Below, piece by piece: positions 17,636 to 27,470 of a DNA stretch of 64,000 nt. The first letter of the stretch is position 1; the number at the start of each line of letters is the position of its first letter. This DNA is from Acidovorax sp. KKS102 (GTDB lineage Bacteria; Pseudomonadota; Gammaproteobacteria; Burkholderiales; Burkholderiaceae_C), in NCBI RefSeq assembly GCF_000302535.1, contig NC_018708.1, forward strand, positions 1,612,001 to 1,676,000. Direction: 5' to 3'. The notes under the pieces are model-generated. The model worked only from the letters and a program-made list of their open reading frames with translations. It ran no database searches and was not told the origin of the DNA. The position numbers were made by a program, and so were the translations under genes.

Positions 17636-19057
17636 TCAGGCAAATTGGCGGATGTCTACGAAATGTCCGTGCACGGCAGCCGCAGCGGCCATGGCGGGGC
17701 TCACGAGATGGGTGCGGCCCCCAGCGCCCTGGCGGCCTTCAAAGTTGCGGTTGCTGGTGGATGCGCAGCGCTCGCCAGGCTCCAGCCGGTCGGCGTTCAT
17801 GGCCAGGCACATGCTGCAGCCAGGTTCGCGCCATTCAAAGCCTGCGGCCTTGAAGATCTGGTCCAGGCCTTCGCGCTCGGCCTGCTCCTTGACCAGGCCC
17901 GAGCCGGGCACCACCATGGCCAGCTTCACATTGCTAGCCACCTTGCGGCCCAGGTTCTTCACCACGGCGGCGGCTTCGCGCATGTCTTCGATGCGGCTGT
18001 TGGTGCAGCTGCCGATGAACACCTTGTCGATGGTGATGTCGTTGATCGGCTTGCCCGGCGTGAGGCCCATGTAGGTCAAGGCGCGCTCGATGGCGCCACG
18101 TTTGTTGGCGTCCTTTTCCTTGTCAGGGTCCGGCACGCGGGCGTCCACGCCCAGCACCATCTCGGGGCTGGTGCCCCAGGTAACCTGCGGCACGATCTCC
18201 GCCGCGTCCAGCTTGACCACAGTGTCGAACTTCGCGTCGGGGTCGGAATGCAGCGTCTTCCAGTACGCAACAGCCTGGTCCCACTCCACGCCCGTGGGCG
18301 ACAGGGGACGGCCCTTGACGTATTCAATCGTCTTGTCGTCCACCGCCACCAGGCCGGCGCGGGCACCGGCCTCGATGGCCATGTTGCACACCGTCATGCG
18401 GCCTTCCATGCTCATGGCGCGGAAGACAGAGCCTGCAAATTCAATGGTGTAGCCCGTGCCGCCGGCGGTGCCGATCTTGCCGATGATGGCCAGCACTACG
18501 TCCTTGGGCGTGACGCCTTTGGCCAACGTGCCATCCACCTGCACCAGCATGTTCTTGGCCTTCTTGGCCAGCAGGGTCTGGGTGGCCATCACGTGCTCGA
18601 CTTCGGAGGTGCCGATGCCGTGCGCCAGTGCGCCAAACGCGCCGTGTGTGCTGGTGTGGCTGTCGCCGCAGACCACGGTCATGCCGGGCAGGGTGGCGCC
18701 GTTTTCGGGGCCGATCACGTGCACGATGCCTTGGCGCTTGTGCATGAATGGGAAGAACGCTGCCGGCGTGATCTGCGCGATGTTGTCGTTCAGCGTGGTG
18801 ATCTGTTCCTTGCTGATCGGGTCGGTGATGCCGTCGTAGCCGTTTTCCCAGCCGGTGGTGGGCGTGTTGTGGTCGGCGGTGGCCACGATGGAGCTCATGC
18901 GCCAGACCTTGCGGCCCGCCTCGCGCAGGCCTTCAAACGCCTGGGGGCTAGTGACTTCGTGCACCAGATGGCGGTCGATGTAGAGGATGGAGGTGCCGTC
19001 CTCTTCGGTGTGGACAACATGCTCGTCCCAGATCTTGTCGTACAGGGTGCGTCCCAT
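17636..19057 (-). CDS. leuC: 3-isopropylmalate dehydratase large subunit
   Basis: Large, [4Fe-4S]-bearing subunit of isopropylmalate isomerase. 473 residues. Iron-sulphur ligands lie in [24 protein letters not shown] and the later PGCSMC motif; active-site text [18 protein letters not shown] is near the N-terminus. The ATG at 19057 begins [16 protein letters not shown], the conserved start; the open frame extends upstream to 19237 but that part overlaps lysR. It begins 28 bases after the LysR-type regulator on the same strand and is followed by the lipoprotein gene. Confidence 0.98.
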   Translation of the reverse strand: MGRTLYDKIWDEHVVHTEEDGTSILYIDRHLVHEVTSPQAFEGLREAGRKVWRMSSIVATADHNTPTTGWENGYDGITDPISKEQITTLNDNIAQITPAAFFPFMHKRQGIVHVIGPENGATLPGMTVVCGDSHTSTHGAFGALAHGIGTSEVEHVMATQTLLAKKAKNMLVQVDGTLAKGVTPKDVVLAIIGKIGTAGGTGYTIEFAGSVFRAMSMEGRMTVCNMAIEAGARAGLVAVDDKTIEYVKGRPLSPTGVEWDQAVAYWKTLHSDPDAKFDTVVKLDAAEIVPQVTWGTSPEMVLGVDARVPDPDKEKDANKRGAIERALTYMGLTPGKPINDITIDKVFIGSCTNSRIEDMREAAAVVKNLGRKVASNVKLAMVVPGSGLVKEQAEREGLDQIFKAAGFEWREPGCSMCLAMNADRLEPGERCASTSNRNFEGRQGAGGRTHLVSPAMAAAAAVHGHFVDIRQFA

Positions 19058-19085
19058 GGCGTGGCTTTCTTTCTGCTTTCGGGCT

Positions 19086-20063
19086 TCAGGTGGGGGATTG
19101 GATTTTAGTGTCGGGGGCTGTTGGCGCCGAGGGCGGCTCCGGCCGCGGTGCCAGGTGTTCCACCAGCAAACGGGCCGTGATGGGCAGAGCGTCAAAGTCG
19201 CGGGCCACCACGCGCAGTTCGCGGTGCGCCCAGGCATCGGTCAGCGGGATGGCTTGCAGGTTGCCCACGCCGCGCATCAGAGCAAACGCCCGGTCGGGCA
19301 GCAGGCCCACGCCCAGGCCGTTGTCGATCATGCGGCACATGGCATCGAGCCCGGTGACCTGGATGCGCTGGCGCAGCGGGCGCCCGGCAGCGGCAGCGGC
19401 TGCGCGCATGGCCAGGCTGATGCTGCTGTTGGCGTGCAGGCCCACGATGTCCCAGTCCAGAACTTCTTCAAAATTGATAGCATCCAGCGCAGACAAATCA
19501 TGGGCTCGGGGCACAACCAGCACCAAGTTGTCAGCGCGGTAGGGGCGGGATTGCAGCGCCAGGGCGCCCCCGTTGTTAGCCATGCCGACGTTGCAAATGC
19601 CCAGGTCGGCGGCGCCTTCTTGCACCGCGTGCAGCACGTCGCTGGAGAGGTGCTCCTGCAGATCGATCTTGATCTGGCTGTGCTCGCGCGCAAAGGCGCC
19701 CAGGTCTTCGGGCAGAAACTGGAAGATGGCGGAGATGTTGGCGTGCATGCGCACATGGCCGCGCACGCCGTCGGCGTATTCGCTCAGTTCGCCTTGCATG
19801 CGCTCCAGGCCGAACAGCACGGTACGCGCATGGTGCAGCAGGCTCTCGCCAGCGGGTGTGAGGGTCACGCCCCGGCTGTGGCGGTAGAGCAGCGCGGTGT
19901 CCACGGCCGTTTCCAGGTCCGACAGGCGCTTGCTGACGGCCGATGCCGCAATGAACTCGCGCTCGGCCGCGCGGCCGATGCTGCCGAGCTCGCACACCGC
20001 CACAAACAATTGCAGCGAGGTCAGGTCAATACGGCGCGCAAAACTGCGCTCGGAGCTTTTCAT
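19086..20063 (-). CDS. LysR-family transcriptional regulator
   Basis: LysR-type regulator of 325 residues. N-terminal winged helix-turn-helix ([17 protein letters not shown] ... [15 protein letters not shown], residues about 16-54) and a C-terminal periplasmic-binding-like effector domain. It lies just upstream of leuC in the same orientation, so it is probably cotranscribed with the leu genes and may control them, but its effector cannot be read from sequence. A short stretch (19470-19500) resembles half of the dispersed repeat. Confidence 0.92.
   Translation of the reverse strand: MKSSERSFARRIDLTSLQLFVAVCELGSIGRAAEREFIAASAVSKRLSDLETAVDTALLYRHSRGVTLTPAGESLLHHARTVLFGLERMQGELSEYADGVRGHVRMHANISAIFQFLPEDLGAFAREHSQIKIDLQEHLSSDVLHAVQEGAADLGICNVGMANNGGALALQSRPYRADNLVLVVPRAHDLSALDAINFEEVLDWDIVGLHANSSISLAMRAAAAAAGRPLRQRIQVTGLDAMCRMIDNGLGVGLLPDRAFALMRGVGNLQAIPLTDAWAHRELRVVARDFDALPITARLLVEHLAPRPEPPSAPTAPDTKIQSPT
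19470..19500. repeat. Half-copy of dispersed repeat inside lysR
   Basis: On the minus strand TGCGCTGGATGCTATCAATTT, close to TGCGCTGGAAGCTATTGAATTT of the copy after dnaB. It is coding and in frame ([10 protein letters not shown]). A chance match cannot be excluded. Confidence 0.35.
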
Positions 20064-20199
20064 GGGGTTTTGACTTCTCGGAAAGAGAAGGTTTCCTATT
20101 TTCTCCCCATTATTGACGGTTTGTCATCGCGATACACGATGACTGCGATGCCTTTCTGCGCGAGAACTGCTCTTCTGGAGCGCAGAACGACACCGAGGC

Positions 20200-21564
20200 T
20201 CAGGCCGCGCAGGTGCTGCCGTGTTCGGGTACCGAGGCCCGCCAACGCAGTTCGTGCTCAATGCGCTGGCGCAACCGGTCGGCAGCATCCATTTCGCCAT
20301 GCACCACATACACCTGGTCGGGCGCGTGACCCATGCTGCGCAGCCAGGTGATGAGCTGGTTTCCGTCCGCATGGGCCGATGCAGAAGACAGCTTGACCAC
20401 TTCGGCCCGAACAGCCACGTCCTGGCCGTGGATGCGGATGTTTTTCTCGCCCTCGGCCAGGCGGGCGCCGCGCGTGCCCGGCGCCTGGTGCCCTGTCAGG
20501 ATGATCATGTTGCGGTGGTCGCCCGCGTGCAGCGCCAGGTGGTGCAGTACGCGGCCCCCGGTGGCCATGCCGCTGGCCGACAGGATGACCATGGGCCCAT
20601 GCAGCCGGGCCAGGCCTTTGGACTGTTCCGTCGTCTGGACCATGGTGGCGCCATGTTCCAGTGCCTGCACTTCGCGCCCGCTCAGGCGGTGTTCCTGCAT
20701 GTGGTGTTGGAATAGCCCCGTGGTGCTCACAGCCATGGGGCTGTCCAGGAACACCTTGAGCGATGCGGGTACTACGCCCTGCGCCTTCAGCAACCCGATG
20801 GCGTGCAGCACGACCTGTGCACGGCCCACGGCGAACACAGGCACCACGGCGATGCCCCCGCGCGCAGCCAGCCGCTGCAGGGCGGGGCCCAGTTCGTCGA
20901 GCAGACCCTCAGGCGGGTGCTCGCGGTCGCCGTAGGTGGATTCGATGAGCACCGTGTCCGCTTGGGGCGGCGCGTCCGGTGGGTTCATCAGCAAGTCGTC
21001 TGGCCGGCCCAGGTCACCGGAGAACAGGATGCGCCTGCCTCCCACCTCCAGCAGCACGCTGGCCGCCCCCAGGATGTGGCCCGCAGGCGAAAAGGTCACG
21101 CGCCAGCCGGGCAAGGGCTCGAAGGCTTTGTGGAACGGATGGATCTGGAACTGCTTGAGGCAGTGCAGTGCATCCAGCCGTGTATACAGGGGCAGGGCGG
21201 GACTGTGGCTGCTGAGCTGGTGGCGGTTGAGGAAGGCGGCGTCTTCTTCCTGCAGGTGCCCGCTGTCGGGCAGCAGGATGGTGCACAGGTCGCGTGTGCC
21301 CGGCGTGCAGTGGATGGCGTGGGTGTAGCCGTCGCGCGCCAGCAGGGGCAGGTAGCCGCTGTGGTCCAGGTGGGCGTGGGTCAGCACCACGGCGTCGATC
21401 TGGTGCGGCGTGACGGGCAGGGGCTGCCAGTTGCGCAGGCGCAGCTGCTTGTAGCCCTGGAACAGACCGCAATCGACCAGCAGGCTTTTGCCGTTGTAGC
21501 GCACCAGGTATTTGGAGCCGGTGACAGTGCCGGAGCCGCCCAGGAAGGTGATGTTGACGTTCAT
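20200..21564 (-). CDS. Metallo-beta-lactamase/beta-CASP RNA-processing-type hydrolase
   Basis: Protein of 454 residues combining a metallo-beta-lactamase fold (LTHAHLDHSGYLP, the HxHxDH zinc motif, about residues 62-74) with a beta-CASP domain (LIESTYGDREHP, ILSASGMATGGRVLHHL, YVVHGEMDAADRL) and an RNA-specificity C-terminal domain. This is the CPSF-73/Ysh1-type arrangement, whose members cleave RNA; in bacteria the substrate is unknown. The ATG at 21564 (MNVNITFLGGSGTVTGSKY) begins the conserved text. It is alone between a dnaJ terminator and lysR. Confidence 0.88.
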   Translation of the reverse strand: MNVNITFLGGSGTVTGSKYLVRYNGKSLLVDCGLFQGYKQLRLRNWQPLPVTPHQIDAVVLTHAHLDHSGYLPLLARDGYTHAIHCTPGTRDLCTILLPDSGHLQEEDAAFLNRHQLSSHSPALPLYTRLDALHCLKQFQIHPFHKAFEPLPGWRVTFSPAGHILGAASVLLEVGGRRILFSGDLGRPDDLLMNPPDAPPQADTVLIESTYGDREHPPEGLLDELGPALQRLAARGGIAVVPVFAVGRAQVVLHAIGLLKAQGVVPASLKVFLDSPMAVSTTGLFQHHMQEHRLSGREVQALEHGATMVQTTEQSKGLARLHGPMVILSASGMATGGRVLHHLALHAGDHRNMIILTGHQAPGTRGARLAEGEKNIRIHGQDVAVRAEVVKLSSASAHADGNQLITWLRSMGHAPDQVYVVHGEMDAADRLRQRIEHELRWRASVPEHGSTCAA

Positions 21565-21659
21565 GTGTCCAGGCTCCTGGCTGATCATCGATGGTGCCCA
21601 TCCTACTGATCGGATCGCGCCCGTGGACATTGCCACGGAGTTTCTTGCCTTGCATCAAG

Positions 21660-21696
21660 AAAAAACCGCCTGCAGCCTCGGGGCTGCAGGCGGTTT
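21660..21696 (-). terminator. Rho-independent terminator of dnaJ
   Basis: Perfect 15-bp stem AAACCGCCTGCAGCC / GGCTGCAGGCGGTTT with a 4-base loop. On the minus strand it is followed by a T-rich stretch (TTTTTTCTTG) about 30 bases after the dnaJ stop. Confidence 0.92.
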
Positions 21697-21723
21697 GGGG
21701 CGAGGAAACCCGTGCGTGAGGGA

Positions 21724-22866
21724 TCAGCTGAAGAAGTTCTTCAAGCGGTCCGTCCAGCTCTCGCCACTGGGCGAATGGCGCGCGCCGCCCTTCTTGAGGG
21801 AGTCCTCCAGCTCGCGCAGCAGTTTGCGCTGGTGCTCGGTGAGCTTCACGGGCGTCTCGACCGCGATGTGGCAGTACAGGTCGCCGGGGTAGCTGGCGCG
21901 TACGCCCTTGATACCTTTGCCGCGCAGGCGAAACTGCTTGCCGGCCTGGGTGCCTTCAGGGATGTCAATCGCGGCCTTGCCTGCGAGCGTGGGCACCTCG
22001 ATCTCGCCACCTAAAGCGGCCGTGATGAAGCTCACGGGCACCTGGCAGTGCAGGTCGTCACCGTCGCGCTCGAAGATGTCGTGTTTCTTCAAGCGGATCT
22101 CGATGTACAGGTCGCCCGGTGGGCCGCCGTTGGTGCCCGGTTCGCCGTTGCCCGTGCTGCGGATGCGCATGCCGTCGTCGATGCCGGCGGGGATCTTCAC
22201 TTCCAGCGTCTTTTGCTTCTTGAGCTTGCCCTGGCCGTGGCAGGTGGTGCAGGGCTCAGGAATGATCTTGCCCGTGCCGCGGCAGTGGGGGCAGGTCTGC
22301 TGCACGCTGAAGAAGCCCTGGCGCATCTGCACCGTGCCTGCGCCCTGGCAGGTGCCGCAGGTCTTCGCGCTGGTGCCGGGTTTGGCGCCGCTGCCATGGC
22401 AGGTGTCGCAGGTGTCCCACGAGGGGATGCGGATCTGTGCATCCTTGCCGCGCGCGGCTTCTTCCAGCGTGATCTCCATGGCGTAGCTGAGGTCGGAGCC
22501 TCGGTACACCTGGCGTCCGCCGGCGCCCCGGCCACGGCCTTGCTGGCCGAACATGTCGCCGAAGATGTCGCCAAACGCCTCGGCAAAACCGCCAAACCCT
22601 TCGGCCCCTGCACCGCCGGGGCCGCGCATGTTGGGGTCCACACCGGCGTGGCCGTACTGGTCGTAGGCGGCCCGCTTTTGCGGGTCGGAGAGCATCTCGT
22701 AGGCCTCTTTGGCTTCTTTGAATTTCTCTTCGGCAGGCTTGGCGGCATCACCCTGGTTGCGGTCAGGGTGATGCTTCATCGCCAGCTTGCGATAGGCCTT
22801 CTTGATTTCTTCGTCCGAGGCGTTTTTCGGAACGCCCAGGATTTCGTAAAAGTCTCGTTTGGACAT
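21724..22866 (-). CDS. dnaJ: Chaperone DnaJ
   Basis: Hsp40 co-chaperone, 380 residues, that stimulates DnaK ATPase and delivers substrates. The J domain contains the HPD motif in KHHPDRNQ (about residue 33), followed by a Gly/Phe-rich region, a zinc domain with four CxxCxGxG repeats ([32 protein letters not shown]; about 145-210) and the C-terminal substrate domain. It follows dnaK by 83 bases that include a hairpin. Confidence 0.98.
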   Translation of the reverse strand: MSKRDFYEILGVPKNASDEEIKKAYRKLAMKHHPDRNQGDAAKPAEEKFKEAKEAYEMLSDPQKRAAYDQYGHAGVDPNMRGPGGAGAEGFGGFAEAFGDIFGDMFGQQGRGRGAGGRQVYRGSDLSYAMEITLEEAARGKDAQIRIPSWDTCDTCHGSGAKPGTSAKTCGTCQGAGTVQMRQGFFSVQQTCPHCRGTGKIIPEPCTTCHGQGKLKKQKTLEVKIPAGIDDGMRIRSTGNGEPGTNGGPPGDLYIEIRLKKHDIFERDGDDLHCQVPVSFITAALGGEIEVPTLAGKAAIDIPEGTQAGKQFRLRGKGIKGVRASYPGDLYCHIAVETPVKLTEHQRKLLRELEDSLKKGGARHSPSGESWTDRLKNFFS

Positions 22867-22895
22867 AGTGATTCAGAACCCAGTTGGAACAGGAA

Positions 22896-22927
22896 CGCCG
22901 CGCAGCCCCTCAGAGCAATGCGCGGCG
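22896..22927. other. Hairpin in the dnaK-dnaJ spacer
   Basis: Nine-bp inverted repeat CGCCGCGCA / TGCGCGGCG with a 14-base loop, without a T-run. It may act in mRNA stability or partial termination, giving more DnaK than DnaJ. Confidence 0.4.
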
Positions 22928-22949
22928 GCTCGGGTCAACGGGGGCTCGT

Positions 22950-24899
22950 TCAGCCCTTCTTGACTTCCTTCACCTCGGCATCGACGACGTTATCGTCATC
23001 GGCGGGCTTGTTGGCCGCACCAGCCGATGCGCCTGCGGCGTCTGCACCACCGGCCGCCTGGGCGCCTTGCGCTGCCTGCGATTCGGCGTACATCTTCTCG
23101 CCCAGCTTCTGGCTGGCGGCCATCAGCGCGGTCGTCTTTTCGTCGATAGCAGCCTTGTCTTCACCCTTCAGGGCTTCTTCCAGGGCCTTCACAGCGGCGA
23201 TGATGGCGTCCTTTTCGCCGGCTTCGAGTTTGTCGCCATGCTCGGCGAGGCTCTTGTTCACGCTGTGTACGGCCGCTTCACCCTGGTTACGGGCCTGCAC
23301 CAGCTCCAGCTTCTTCTTGTCGTCGGCGGCGTTCAGTTCAGCGTCCTTCACCATCTTCTGGATTTCTTCTTCCGACAGGCCCGAGTTGGCCTTGATGGTG
23401 ATCTTGTTTTCCTTGCCGGTGCCCTTGTCCTTGGCGCCCACGTGCAAGATGCCGTTGGCGTCGATGTCGAACGACACTTCGATCTGTGGAACACCACGGG
23501 CTGCTGGTGGAATGCCTTCCAGGTTGAACTCGCCCAGCAGCTTGTTGCCCGAAGCCATTTCGCGCTCACCCTGGTAGACCTTAATGGTCACGGCAGGCTG
23601 GTTGTCGTCGGCCGTCGAGAAAGTCTGTGCGAACTTCGTCGGGATGGTCGTGTTCTTCGTGATCATCTTGGTCATCACGCCGCCCAGAGTTTCGATGCCC
23701 AGCGACAGGGGGGTCACGTCCAGCAGCAGCACGTCCTTGCGGTCGCCCGACAGCACTTGGCCTTGAATGGCGGCGCCCACGGCCACGGCTTCGTCAGGGT
23801 TCACGTCCTTGCGGGGGTCCTTGCCGAAGAACTCCTTGACCTTCTCCTGCACCTTGGGCATGCGGGTCATGCCGCCAACCAGGATCACGTCATGGATGTC
23901 GGACACGGACACGCCAGCGTCCTTGATGGCCATGCGGCACGGGGCGATGGTGCGCTCGATCAGCTCTTCCACCAGGGCTTCCAGCTTGGCGCGGGTCAGC
24001 TTGATGTTCAGGTGCTTGGGGCCCGAAGCGTCTGCCGTGATGTAAGGCAGGTTGATGTCGGTAGAGGCCGAGTTGGACAGCTCGATCTTGGCCTTTTCAG
24101 CGGCTTCCTTCAGGCGTTGCAAGGCCAGGACGTCCTTGGACAGGTCCACGCCTTGCTCTTTCTTGAACTCGCTGATGATGTAGTCAATGATGCGCTGGTC
24201 GAAGTCTTCGCCGCCCAGGAAGGTGTCGCCGTTGGTCGACAGCACTTCGAACTGCTTTTCGCCGTCCACGTCGGCGATTTCGATGATGGACACGTCGAAC
24301 GTGCCGCCACCCAGGTCATACACGGCGATCTTGCGGTCGCCCTTTTCCTGCTTGTCCAGGCCGAAGGCCAGGGCCGCAGCCGTGGGTTCATTGATGATGC
24401 GCTTGACGTCCAGGCCTGCGATGCGGCCAGCGTCCTTGGTGGCTTGGCGCTGTGCGTCGTTGAAGTACGCGGGCACGGTGATCACGGCCTCGGTCACGGG
24501 CTCGCCCAGGTAGTCCTCGGCGGTCTTCTTCATCTTGCGCAGAATGTCGGCCGACACTTGCTGGGCCGACAGTTTCTTGCCGCGCACTTCCACCCAGGCG
24601 TCACCGTTGTCGGCGGCCACGATGGAGTAGGGCATCAGGTCGATGTCCTTTTGCACTTCCTTTTCGGTGAACTTGCGGCCGATCAGGCGCTTGATCGCGA
24701 ATAGCGTGTTCTTGGGGTTGGTCACGGCCTGGCGCTTGGCGGATGCGCCGACGAGGATCTCGCCGTCTTCCTGGTAAGCCACGATGGACGGCGTGGTGCG
24801 CGCACCTTCGCTGTTTTCGATCACGCGGGTGGTGTTGCCCTCCATGATGGAGACGCAGCTGTTGGTGGTGCCCAGGTCAATGCCGATGATTTTTCCCAT
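22950..24899 (-). CDS. dnaK: Chaperone DnaK (Hsp70)
   Basis: Hsp70 chaperone, 649 residues. ATPase domain begins [20 protein letters not shown]; phosphate-binding [14 protein letters not shown] near 196 and [13 protein letters not shown] near 340 are present; the substrate-binding domain and helical lid follow, ending in a Gly/Ala-rich tail with [15 protein letters not shown]. Good ribosome site (GGAGAAAAATC). It lies between grpE and dnaJ in one heat-shock operon. Confidence 0.99.
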   Translation of the reverse strand: MGKIIGIDLGTTNSCVSIMEGNTTRVIENSEGARTTPSIVAYQEDGEILVGASAKRQAVTNPKNTLFAIKRLIGRKFTEKEVQKDIDLMPYSIVAADNGDAWVEVRGKKLSAQQVSADILRKMKKTAEDYLGEPVTEAVITVPAYFNDAQRQATKDAGRIAGLDVKRIINEPTAAALAFGLDKQEKGDRKIAVYDLGGGTFDVSIIEIADVDGEKQFEVLSTNGDTFLGGEDFDQRIIDYIISEFKKEQGVDLSKDVLALQRLKEAAEKAKIELSNSASTDINLPYITADASGPKHLNIKLTRAKLEALVEELIERTIAPCRMAIKDAGVSVSDIHDVILVGGMTRMPKVQEKVKEFFGKDPRKDVNPDEAVAVGAAIQGQVLSGDRKDVLLLDVTPLSLGIETLGGVMTKMITKNTTIPTKFAQTFSTADDNQPAVTIKVYQGEREMASGNKLLGEFNLEGIPPAARGVPQIEVSFDIDANGILHVGAKDKGTGKENKITIKANSGLSEEEIQKMVKDAELNAADDKKKLELVQARNQGEAAVHSVNKSLAEHGDKLEAGEKDAIIAAVKALEEALKGEDKAAIDEKTTALMAASQKLGEKMYAESQAAQGAQAAGGADAAGASAGAANKPADDDNVVDAEVKEVKKG

Positions 24900-24993
24900 G
24901 ATTTTTCTCCGAATGCTTGAATGGTTTGGATGGCTAGTAACTTGTGGATAACTTGGTGGGGTTCAAGTCTTCCGGGGCGATTTTTTGCGGCTT

Positions 24994-25545
24994 TTATTTG
25001 GGGGCCGCCACGGTGACCAGGGCGGGGCGCAGCACGCGCTCTGCGATCACATAGCCCTTTTGCAGCACGGCGACCACCGTGTTGGCTTCTTGTTCTGCGG
25101 GCACCACGCTGATGGCCTGGTGCTGGTGGGGGTCGAACTTGGCGCCTGCAGCGGGGTTGATGGCCACCACCTTGTTGCGCTCGAGGGCCGAGGTCAGCTG
25201 GCGCAGCGTAGCGTCGGCGCCCTCGCGCAGCTGCTGGGGGGTGGCTTCCTTGATGGCCAGGGCGGCATCCAGGCTGTCGGCCACGGGCAGCAGGCTCTCG
25301 GCAAAACTCTCGATGCCGAATTTGCGGGCCTTGGACACTTCCTCTTCAGCGCGGCGGCGGGCATTCTCTGCCTCGGCCTTGGCACGCAGGAACTGGTCGG
25401 CCAGATCGGCGCTCTTGGCCTTCAGCTCGGCCAGCTCGCCCTGCAGGCGAGCCAGCTCATCGGAGGCGTGGGCAGCCATGGCGGCTTCGACTTCTTCGGG
25501 GGCAGGGGCGCTCTGGGCGGGGTTGGTTTGGCTGTGGTCTGACAT
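24994..25545 (-). CDS. grpE: Nucleotide exchange factor GrpE
   Basis: Releases ADP from DnaK. 183 residues. A long N-terminal coiled coil (about 35-90, with [20 protein letters not shown]) leads to the family motif [20 protein letters not shown] and the C-terminal beta domain with [10 protein letters not shown]. The ATG at 25545 starts [11 protein letters not shown]; the open frame upstream overlaps the promoter. First gene of grpE-dnaK-dnaJ, with a sigma-32-type promoter upstream. Confidence 0.97.
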   Translation of the reverse strand: MSDHSQTNPAQSAPAPEEVEAAMAAHASDELARLQGELAELKAKSADLADQFLRAKAEAENARRRAEEEVSKARKFGIESFAESLLPVADSLDAALAIKEATPQQLREGADATLRQLTSALERNKVVAINPAAGAKFDPHQHQAISVVPAEQEANTVVAVLQKGYVIAERVLRPALVTVAAPK

Positions 25546-25583
25546 GTCAGTAAGTGAAGAGGTAAAAAAGCGGTACGCGCGGC

Positions 25584-25611
25584 ATCTGGGGGCTCGCCGG
25601 GCAATATCAAG
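25584..25611 (-). promoter_or_regulatory. Sigma-32 (RpoH) promoter of grpE-dnaK-dnaJ
   Basis: On the minus strand CTTGATA (25605-25611) and CCCCAGAT (25584-25591) are separated by 13 bases, against the consensus CTTGAAA-N13/14-CCCCATNT. Start of transcription would be about 30 bases before the grpE ATG. Confidence 0.8.
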
Positions 25612-25758
25612 GTCTGCGCCAGGGATTTGTCGTTGTGACGGCCCGGACTGGCGCAAGTGGTTGTAGGGCATGTCGGCCCAACCGCCGTTTTTGCAAGGGC
25701 CGGATCTCCCAGGGCTGAACAAATGGGACGTGGGCGATGCGGTGGCGGAGGTGCTGAG

Positions 25759-25787
25759 TGTACAAGCGCGAGCGGCCGGGTTATAAT
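25759..25787 (+). promoter_or_regulatory. Sigma-70 promoter of rpsF operon
   Basis: TATAAT (25782-25787) with TGTACA (4 of 6 to the -35) 17 bases upstream, about 65 bases before the rpsF start. Confidence 0.65.
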
Positions 25788-25852
25788 CGTAGGCTTTCCC
25801 TTGCCACACCACTTCTAGACGCGGTGGGTGGTCTCACCCAAAAGGAGTCTGC

Positions 25853-26230
25853 ATGCGTCATTACGAAATCATTTTGTTGATCCATCCGGATCAAAGCGAA
25901 CAAGTGCCAGCCATGCTGGAGCGCTACAAGGGCATGATCACCGCTGGCGGTGGCAAGGTGCACCGCGTGGAAGACTGGGGCCGCCGTCAACTGGCGTACC
26001 TGATCAACAAGCTGGCCAAGGCCCACTACCTGTGCGTAAACATCGAAGCCGACCAGGCTGTGATGGCTGAACTGGAGCACGCCTTCAAGTTCAACGACGC
26101 CGTGCTGCGCCACCTGACCGTGCAAAAGAAGAAGGCTGAAACCGGTCCTTCCTCCATGATGAAGACCGTGGAGCGCGAAGAAGCCCGCAAGGCCAGCCAA
26201 GCTGAATACGCAGCGGCTGGCGAGCGCTGA
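25853..26230 (+). CDS. rpsF: 30S ribosomal protein S6
   Basis: Small-subunit protein that binds 16S rRNA together with S18. 125 residues, with the conserved start [18 protein letters not shown] and [13 protein letters not shown] strong ribosome site (AAAAGGAG) precedes the ATG. First gene of rpsF-priB-rpsR-rplI. Confidence 0.98.
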   Translation: MRHYEIILLIHPDQSEQVPAMLERYKGMITAGGGKVHRVEDWGRRQLAYLINKLAKAHYLCVNIEADQAVMAELEHAFKFNDAVLRHLTVQKKKAETGPSSMMKTVEREEARKASQAEYAAAGER

Positions 26231-26248
26231 TTCTCTTCTCTCTTTGGA

Positions 26249-26539
26249 GTGGAGAACCGCGTCGTCTTGACCGCCTGTATCGCAGAGGCTGAACCCCTGC
26301 GATACACGCCCGCCGGATTGCCTGCCATCTCGCTGCGCCTCGAACACGAGTCCCAGCAAACCGAGGCAGGTCGCCCCCGCGAAGTCAAGGCTGCCATGAA
26401 GGCCACCGCGTTTGGAGCGATGGCCGAGCGACTGGCAAGGCAGAACATCGGAAGTCTCTGGACTTTCTCTGGGTTTCTGGCCACGCCGCGCAACGGCAAG
26501 ACTGCAGTGCTGCACATCCAGGATATTCAACAAAATTAA
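26249..26539 (+). CDS. priB: Primosomal replication protein PriB
   Basis: Single-stranded-DNA-binding OB-fold protein of 96 residues that helps PriA restart stalled replication forks. It reads [20 protein letters not shown] and ends in the family-typical [16 protein letters not shown]. The start is GTG at 26249, directly after TTTGGA with unusually short spacing, which would give weak initiation; coupling from rpsF, 18 bases upstream, is likely. It lies between rpsF and rpsR as in many betaproteobacteria. Confidence 0.92.
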   Translation: MENRVVLTACIAEAEPLRYTPAGLPAISLRLEHESQQTEAGRPREVKAAMKATAFGAMAERLARQNIGSLWTFSGFLATPRNGKTAVLHIQDIQQN

Positions 26540-26556
26540 TTTTCAAGGGGTCCGCA

Positions 26557-26838
26557 ATGGCCACGTTCAAGAAGTTCAACAAAGACAAGCGCCCAAAGCG
26601 CAACACACAGTCCCTGCTGTTCAAGCGCAAGCGCTTCTGCCGCTTCACGGTGACCGGTGTTGAAGAAATCGACTACAAGGATGTCGACACGCTGCGTGAT
26701 TTCATCGCCGAAAACGGCAAGATCATCCCCGCACGCCTGACCGGCACGCGCGCCATCTTCCAGCGTCAGCTGAACACTGCCATCAAGCGCGCCCGCTTCC
26801 TGGCCCTGGTGCCTTACAGCGACCAGCACAAGATCTAA
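26557..26838 (+). CDS. rpsR: 30S ribosomal protein S18
   Basis: Partner of S6 in the platform of the 30S subunit. 93 residues, with the conserved core [20 protein letters not shown] and [20 protein letters not shown]. Ribosome site AAGGGG upstream. Confidence 0.98.
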   Translation: MATFKKFNKDKRPKRNTQSLLFKRKRFCRFTVTGVEEIDYKDVDTLRDFIAENGKIIPARLTGTRAIFQRQLNTAIKRARFLALVPYSDQHKI

Positions 26839-26850
26839 GGAGCACAACCC

Positions 26851-27303
26851 ATGCAAATCATTCTGCTCGACAAGGTTGTGAACCTCGGCAACCTCGGTGA
26901 AATCGTCAAGGTCAAAGACGGCTACGCCCGTAACTTTCTGATCCCCGCTGGTCGCGCCCGCCGCGCCACCGAAGCCGCCAAGGCAGAGTTCGAAGCCAAG
27001 CGCGCTGAACTCGAAAAGGCCGCTGCTGCCAAGCTGGCAGAAGCCCAAGCCCAAGGCGAAAAGCTGGCCGGTACCACCGTCAAGCTGACCCAAAAGGCTG
27101 GCGTGGATGGCCGTCTGTTTGGTTCCGTGACCAACCACGACATCGCCGAAGAGCTGAACAAGCAAGGCTACAAGGTTGCCAAGTCGCAAATCCGCCTGCC
27201 CAACGGCCCGATCAAGGTCGTGAGCGATAGCGCTGTGAGCGTGGCTCTGCACACCGACGTGGTGGTGGAAGTCAACGTGTCGGTCTACGGCGAAACCGCC
27301 TGA
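26851..27303 (+). CDS. rplI: 50S ribosomal protein L9
   Basis: Large-subunit protein of 150 residues with two domains joined by a long helix. N-terminal [20 protein letters not shown] and [19 protein letters not shown] are diagnostic; the Ala/Glu/Lys-rich connecting helix follows. Twelve bases after rpsR, with AAGGAG; ended by a terminator. Confidence 0.98.
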   Translation: MQIILLDKVVNLGNLGEIVKVKDGYARNFLIPAGRARRATEAAKAEFEAKRAELEKAAAAKLAEAQAQGEKLAGTTVKLTQKAGVDGRLFGSVTNHDIAEELNKQGYKVAKSQIRLPNGPIKVVSDSAVSVALHTDVVVEVNVSVYGETA

Positions 27304-27325
27304 TCGTCCGTTCGGACTTTTCGAC

Positions 27326-27348
27326 AAAGCCGCCCTCGGGCGGCTTTT
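27326..27348 (+). terminator. Rho-independent terminator after rplI
   Basis: Nine-bp stem AAAGCCGCC / GGCGGCTTT with CTCG loop, then TTTTGTCTTTG. About 23 bases after the rplI stop, it separates the ribosomal operon from dnaB. Confidence 0.88.
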
Positions 27349-27470
27349 GTCTTTGTGTGACCGTGGTTTGTACACGGTTGCCCACGGGTTACCCCCGCCT
27401 TATCCACAGACTTGTGCCATGACGACGCGCCGTGCGGGCGATAGCATGCCGGGTTGACTCCGAGGATTCC

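Larger units (their letters stand above)
25546..25852. other. Divergent control region of grpE and rpsF
   Basis: This 307-base gap between divergent grpE (minus) and rpsF (plus) contains the heat-shock promoter (25584-25611) and the rpsF promoter (25759-25787). No gene is evident in the middle portion. Confidence 0.6.

Noticed and set aside
24900..24993. A separate heat-shock promoter before dnaK (CTTGAAC)
   Set aside because: A -35-like motif is present but no CCCCAT-like -10 at 11-16 bases.
27234..27249. GATAGCGCTGTGAGCG in rplI as another dispersed repeat copy
   Set aside because: Too short, no second arm, and normal codons for this conserved protein.
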